Shown here: piece by piece, positions 60,646 to 64,000 of the stretch
How the letters are laid out: each line of letters begins with the position of its first letter
Position numbering within the stretch: position 1 is the first letter of the stretch
NCBI RefSeq assembly: GCF_005601135.1
Contig: NZ_CP039381.1
Coordinates: forward strand, 1,175,941 to 1,239,940
Direction: 5' to 3'
From: Ruminococcus bovis
GTDB lineage: Bacteria; Bacillota; Clostridia; Oscillospirales; Acutalibacteraceae
DNA: 64,000 nt
The notes under the pieces: generated by a model
Told to the model about the DNA's origin: nothing
Database searches by the model: none
The model's input: the letters and a program-made list of their open reading frames with translations, nothing else
Made by a program: the position numbers and the translations under genes

Positions 60646-63315
60646 ATGGAGTTTAAGAAACCTGACTTCCTAAAAAGTAAGGCTAAGAAAAAACCTAAAA
60701 AGGAAGAGAAAAAGGTAACTAAGAAAGAAAATCAAGCTCCACCGGAGGTAACAGAGGATATTAAGACTATGTTTTACTCAATGGCTCCTGTGGATGATGA
60801 AGATGAAGAAAATAATACAATTGTAGGAGAGAAAATCGGCACTACCATGAACGCTGAGGTTATGATGGAACGCCAAGGTGACGAAAACGGTAAAGTGTCA
60901 GATGATGAAGAAGATTTACCGGACTATAGCAGTGACTTTTTCAATGCTCCTGTTCCTGTTGAAGAGGATGTTGAACTTAGTAGTGATGTACCGGAGGGTA
61001 CACTGGTAGCTGATGATGTTATTGAGAGTGTACCTCAGTTTGACATTAAACCAATTGAAATTGAAGATATTGACACTATTGATATTGATATTCCTGATGT
61101 ACCGGAAAAGAAGGAAGAAGATACTTTCCCTATAGCTATGGCTAATGAGGACTTTGACGAAGAAAAGTTCAAGAAAGACAGCCTTGATGAATTGATTAAG
61201 GAAAAAAATCTTCCACCACTACCTAAGCATGAGGATGAGGAAGAACCTGATGATTTCCATTATGAAAAACTTTTCGGAAAGCAAAAGCCTGTACCTCAAG
61301 GTACAACTCAGGTTTCTAAAGTGCCGATTTATAAACCTGAAAGTCCTTTGGAACAGTTAAATGTTAATGTAGGTAAGTTTTCCGTTGTAGTTAGACAAGA
61401 GTATGAAGAATACCTAAAAAGTAAGAATCCTGAAATTTCTGCTACATATAAGCCAACTTCAACTGTTGTTACGGAAGAACCGGTTAATAATAAAAATAAA
61501 TTTGCACAATCAGTTATCAACCTATTTACTTCAAAGGGTAAAGATACTGTAGAAAACAGAACAACTGCTGAGAAGGTTGTTACTGTTGATGACTATGATG
61601 ACGAAAATGACAAGGAAAGTGTTGCTGATGAAATTAACAGTAACCTAAGTAAACTAAAGTTCCAAAGTTTTGCTTTAGGTGTTTTGGCTGTGGCAACATT
61701 GTTCTTTGTATTTTTACAGAGAGCATTACCATCAACTTTAGGTGCAGGTTATGTAGCACCTGTAATTTATGGTGTGCTAAACTTAATTGTTATTTTAGTA
61801 GCAGGTGCAGTTTCAAGAGTAGCACTAAAGAATGGTTTATCCTCACTTATCAAGTTTAAGGGTAACTCCGATACTGCAGTAGCAGTAGGTTATGTTTGTG
61901 GTGTGCTTTCAAGTATTGTGGGACTTTTTGCCAGTCAAAGTTACTTTATGGGTAAGTACAGTTACTATACAGTTATCCTTATTGTAGGGCTACTGTGTAA
62001 CTCTGTTGGTAAGTATTATATGGTTAGCAGAGTTGACAAGAACTTTAAGTTTATTGCTGATGATAATAAGAAAATGTATTCAGCAAAAATTTATACTGAT
62101 GAAAATATTGCCTCAAAGATGATGAGTGGTACTGTTGTAGAAAAGCCTATTGTTGCTTATCAGCACAAAACAGACTTTTTGACAAACTACTTGCAACTTT
62201 CCTATGCACCTGACCCATCAGAAGAGGCTGCCGGTAAAATTGCACCATACACCACAATTTGTGCAATAGTTGTTGCAATTTTATTCGGATTAATTAAGAA
62301 AGATTTTGTAGGTGCAATCAGCACCCTTTCACTTATTACGACAGTAAGTATTCCTATTTGCACTTTAATGGCAGTTAATGTACCTATGAGAAAATTGTGC
62401 AAAACACTACTTAAAAAGGGTGCAATGCTTTGTGGTTATCAAGGTGTAAATCAGTTTTGTGATACTTCGGCAATTATAGTTGATGCCAGTGAACTTTATC
62501 CGGAAGGCTCAATTATCCTAAACAACATTCAGGCCTTTAATGAAGTAAAGCTTGATGAATCTTGTTTATGTGCAGCAGCAGTACTAAAAGAAGTTAACAG
62601 TCCACTTTCTTATGTGTTTGATAAAGCACTTCAAGAAAGCAGAATGGTACTTCCTGATGTTGAGTCTGTAATGTATGAAGACGGTCTAGGATTAGTTGGT
62701 TGGGTAAATGGTGATAGAATTCTTGTAGGTAACAGAGAACTTATGAGAAAGTACAGTATCAATATGCCTGAAAGAAATATTGAAGAAACATACCACCATC
62801 AGCATAAGCAGACAACTTTCATTGCTCAATCAGGGGTGCTTGTTGCAATGCTAATTACAACATACAGACCTAGTATTGAAATTTCCAAAGAACTTCAAAG
62901 GGCTGAGTACAACGGCATTAGCCTACTAATCAGCACAAGTGACTGTAATATTACATCAGAACAAGTTTCTGAGGACTTTGGAGTGTTCTATAGAAGCGTA
63001 AAGGTACTTCCAACAGGACTTGGCAATGTTTGTAAGGAAGTAACCGGTGTACATGAAGAAAAATCCAGAGCATACTTAGCAACAAGAGGTAGATTTACTC
63101 AGATTGCCAGAGCATTATCCGGATGTGTACAAATGAGAACAAATATAAGCATTTCAGTAATTATTCAGCTAATCGGTGTGGCACTTGGTATTATGATTAT
63201 GTCAACAATTGCCCTTTATGCCGGTACTTCAATTTTAGGTACAGTGGAAATGCTACTTTATACAATTTTCTGGGGAATAGCAACAATGATTGTCCCTATG
63301 ATTAAGAAACCTTAG
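60646..63315 (+). CDS. P-type-ATPase-like membrane protein lacking the catalytic signature
   Basis: An 889-aa protein. Residues 1-335 are soluble, acidic and proline-rich with no recognised domain. Membrane helices follow from about 345. From about residue 590 the sequence follows metal P-type ATPases (KKGAMLCGYQGVNQFCDTSA, then VNGDRILVGNRELM), but where DKTGT is expected it reads IIVDASELYPEG. The Asp remains but Lys-Thr-Gly-Thr is gone, so it is probably not an ATP-driven pump. Two final helices end the protein. It is between rlmB and rpe in one operon. Confidence 0.65.
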   Translation: MEFKKPDFLKSKAKKKPKKEEKKVTKKENQAPPEVTEDIKTMFYSMAPVDDEDEENNTIVGEKIGTTMNAEVMMERQGDENGKVSDDEEDLPDYSSDFFNAPVPVEEDVELSSDVPEGTLVADDVIESVPQFDIKPIEIEDIDTIDIDIPDVPEKKEEDTFPIAMANEDFDEEKFKKDSLDELIKEKNLPPLPKHEDEEEPDDFHYEKLFGKQKPVPQGTTQVSKVPIYKPESPLEQLNVNVGKFSVVVRQEYEEYLKSKNPEISATYKPTSTVVTEEPVNNKNKFAQSVINLFTSKGKDTVENRTTAEKVVTVDDYDDENDKESVADEINSNLSKLKFQSFALGVLAVATLFFVFLQRALPSTLGAGYVAPVIYGVLNLIVILVAGAVSRVALKNGLSSLIKFKGNSDTAVAVGYVCGVLSSIVGLFASQSYFMGKYSYYTVILIVGLLCNSVGKYYMVSRVDKNFKFIADDNKKMYSAKIYTDENIASKMMSGTVVEKPIVAYQHKTDFLTNYLQLSYAPDPSEEAAGKIAPYTTICAIVVAILFGLIKKDFVGAISTLSLITTVSIPICTLMAVNVPMRKLCKTLLKKGAMLCGYQGVNQFCDTSAIIVDASELYPEGSIILNNIQAFNEVKLDESCLCAAAVLKEVNSPLSYVFDKALQESRMVLPDVESVMYEDGLGLVGWVNGDRILVGNRELMRKYSINMPERNIEETYHHQHKQTTFIAQSGVLVAMLITTYRPSIEISKELQRAEYNGISLLISTSDCNITSEQVSEDFGVFYRSVKVLPTGLGNVCKEVTGVHEEKSRAYLATRGRFTQIARALSGCVQMRTNISISVIIQLIGVALGIMIMSTIALYAGTSILGTVEMLLYTIFWGIATMIVPMIKKP

Positions 63316-63328
63316 GAGGAATTTTATT

Positions 63329-63979
63329 ATGTTAATCGCACCATCACTACTATCATGTGACTTTTCAGTTATGGGTGAAGAAATAGAGAGAATGGACAAG
63401 TCAGGAGCAGACTATATGCACCTTGATGTTATGGACGGTCACTTTGTACCAAATATTACATTCGGTGCACCTGTTATTAAAACAGTTAGAAAATATACCG
63501 AAAAGCCTTTTGATGTTCATCTAATGATTTCCGAACCACTAAAGTATATTGAGGACTTTGCAAATGCCGGTGCTGATATTATTACTTTCCATATTGAAAG
63601 TGATAGTGATGTTCAGGAAACTATTGATAAAATCAAGGCTTGTGGCAAAAAGCCCGGACTTGTAATTAAGCCTAATACAAAGGCTGAAGAAGTTTTCCCT
63701 TATCTAAAGGATTTGTTTATGGTTCTTGTAATGACAGTTGAACCCGGTTTTGGTGGTCAGTCATTTATGGCAGATATGCTACCAAAGGTTAAAGAAATCA
63801 GAGAAGAAGCTAACAAGGTAAATCCTGAACTTCTTATCGAAGTTGATGGTGGTATCGGTGAGGCTACTATTAAACAGGCATATGATGCCGGTGTTGATGT
63901 TTGTGTTGCAGGTACAGCAGTATTTAAGGCTGACTCCGCTACTGAGGCTATTAACAACCTTAAGGCTCTTTGTAAGTAA
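63329..63979 (+). CDS. rpe: ribulose-phosphate 3-epimerase
   Basis: A 216-aa TIM barrel: APSLLSCDFSVM, LDVMDGHFVPNITFG with the metal-binding His/Asp, VHLMISEP, VEPGFGGQ and EVDGGIGEAT. It interconverts ribulose- and xylulose-5-phosphate in the pentose phosphate pathway. AGGAGG lies 8 bases before the ATG. Confidence 0.95.
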   Translation: MLIAPSLLSCDFSVMGEEIERMDKSGADYMHLDVMDGHFVPNITFGAPVIKTVRKYTEKPFDVHLMISEPLKYIEDFANAGADIITFHIESDSDVQETIDKIKACGKKPGLVIKPNTKAEEVFPYLKDLFMVLVMTVEPGFGGQSFMADMLPKVKEIREEANKVNPELLIEVDGGIGEATIKQAYDAGVDVCVAGTAVFKADSATEAINNLKALCK

Positions 63980-64000
63980 GATTTTTACCGATATTATCTA

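Noticed and set aside
1..64000. CRISPR arrays and rRNA genes
   Set aside because: I saw no regularly spaced direct repeats and no rRNA-like stretches.

Overview
The window joins two unlike pieces of DNA at about 38,260: an integrated conjugative element (1 to about 38,250) and the chromosome of a starch-degrading, spore-forming Ruminococcaceae, very probably Ruminococcus bromii or a close relative. The host call rests on a secreted CBM26/CBM74/dockerin protein with the domain order of the R. bromii amylosome protein Sas6, a maltodextrin ABC importer with a GH13 lipoprotein, spoIIE and spoVAD, and a DAP-type MurE. The chromosomal half is AT-rich and uses many CTA leucine codons; the conjugation genes are visibly richer in G+C.

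Element, conjugation module (1-11,400, + strand): a PcfB-like protein cut by the window edge, an ArdC-type antirestriction-like protein, VirD4 coupling ATPase, Maff2/VirB2-like subunit, VirB6/TrbL-like channel, PrgI, VirB4 ATPase, sortase B, a Cys-rich VLP protein, and a two-domain cell-wall hydrolase (CHAP plus phage-type lysozyme). This is the Tn1549/CTn-type type IV secretion operon of Gram-positive bacteria. The relaxase and the left end lie outside the window.

Element, cargo (11,430-28,740): a divergent ParB-like/Cys-cluster protein; a methylase fused to a target-recognition-like domain with an unidentified 174-aa partner; a complete type I restriction system (hsdM, hsdS, hsdR); a SAM-I/IV-clan riboswitch-like RNA ahead of a 95-aa protein; and a five-gene operon of a dynamin-like GTPase, a small membrane protein, a HerA/VirB4-like ATPase, a WHH-type HNH nuclease and a SUKH immunity protein. 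The last operon lies inside a roughly 75-bp inverted repeat and is the best candidate here for an undescribed defence or toxin-delivery system.

Element, right end (29,000-38,250): a cupin, radical SAM and MarR locus with an eroded gene between the last two; an ImmR/ImmA-like pair divergent from a Y-family polymerase whose promoter spacer holds a repressor palindrome; small element proteins and a second IrrE-like peptidase; a sigma-like factor behind a long hairpin; a MazF-like protein with a Cys-containing tail; excisionase and tyrosine integrase. The integrase lies next to the 3' end of a tRNA-Trp gene, the likely attachment site.

Chromosome (38,260-64,000): a SHOCT protein, patatin-like lipase, murE, the maltodextrin importer and GH13 amylase, spoIIE, a UgtP/MGDG-type glycosyltransferase, a VanW protein, sas6, a secreted Fn3-like protein, spoVAD, two small membrane proteins, rlmB, a P-type-ATPase-like protein lacking the catalytic signature, and rpe. 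Sas6 would bind starch at the cell surface, the GH13 lipoprotein would trim maltodextrins, and the importer would take them up.
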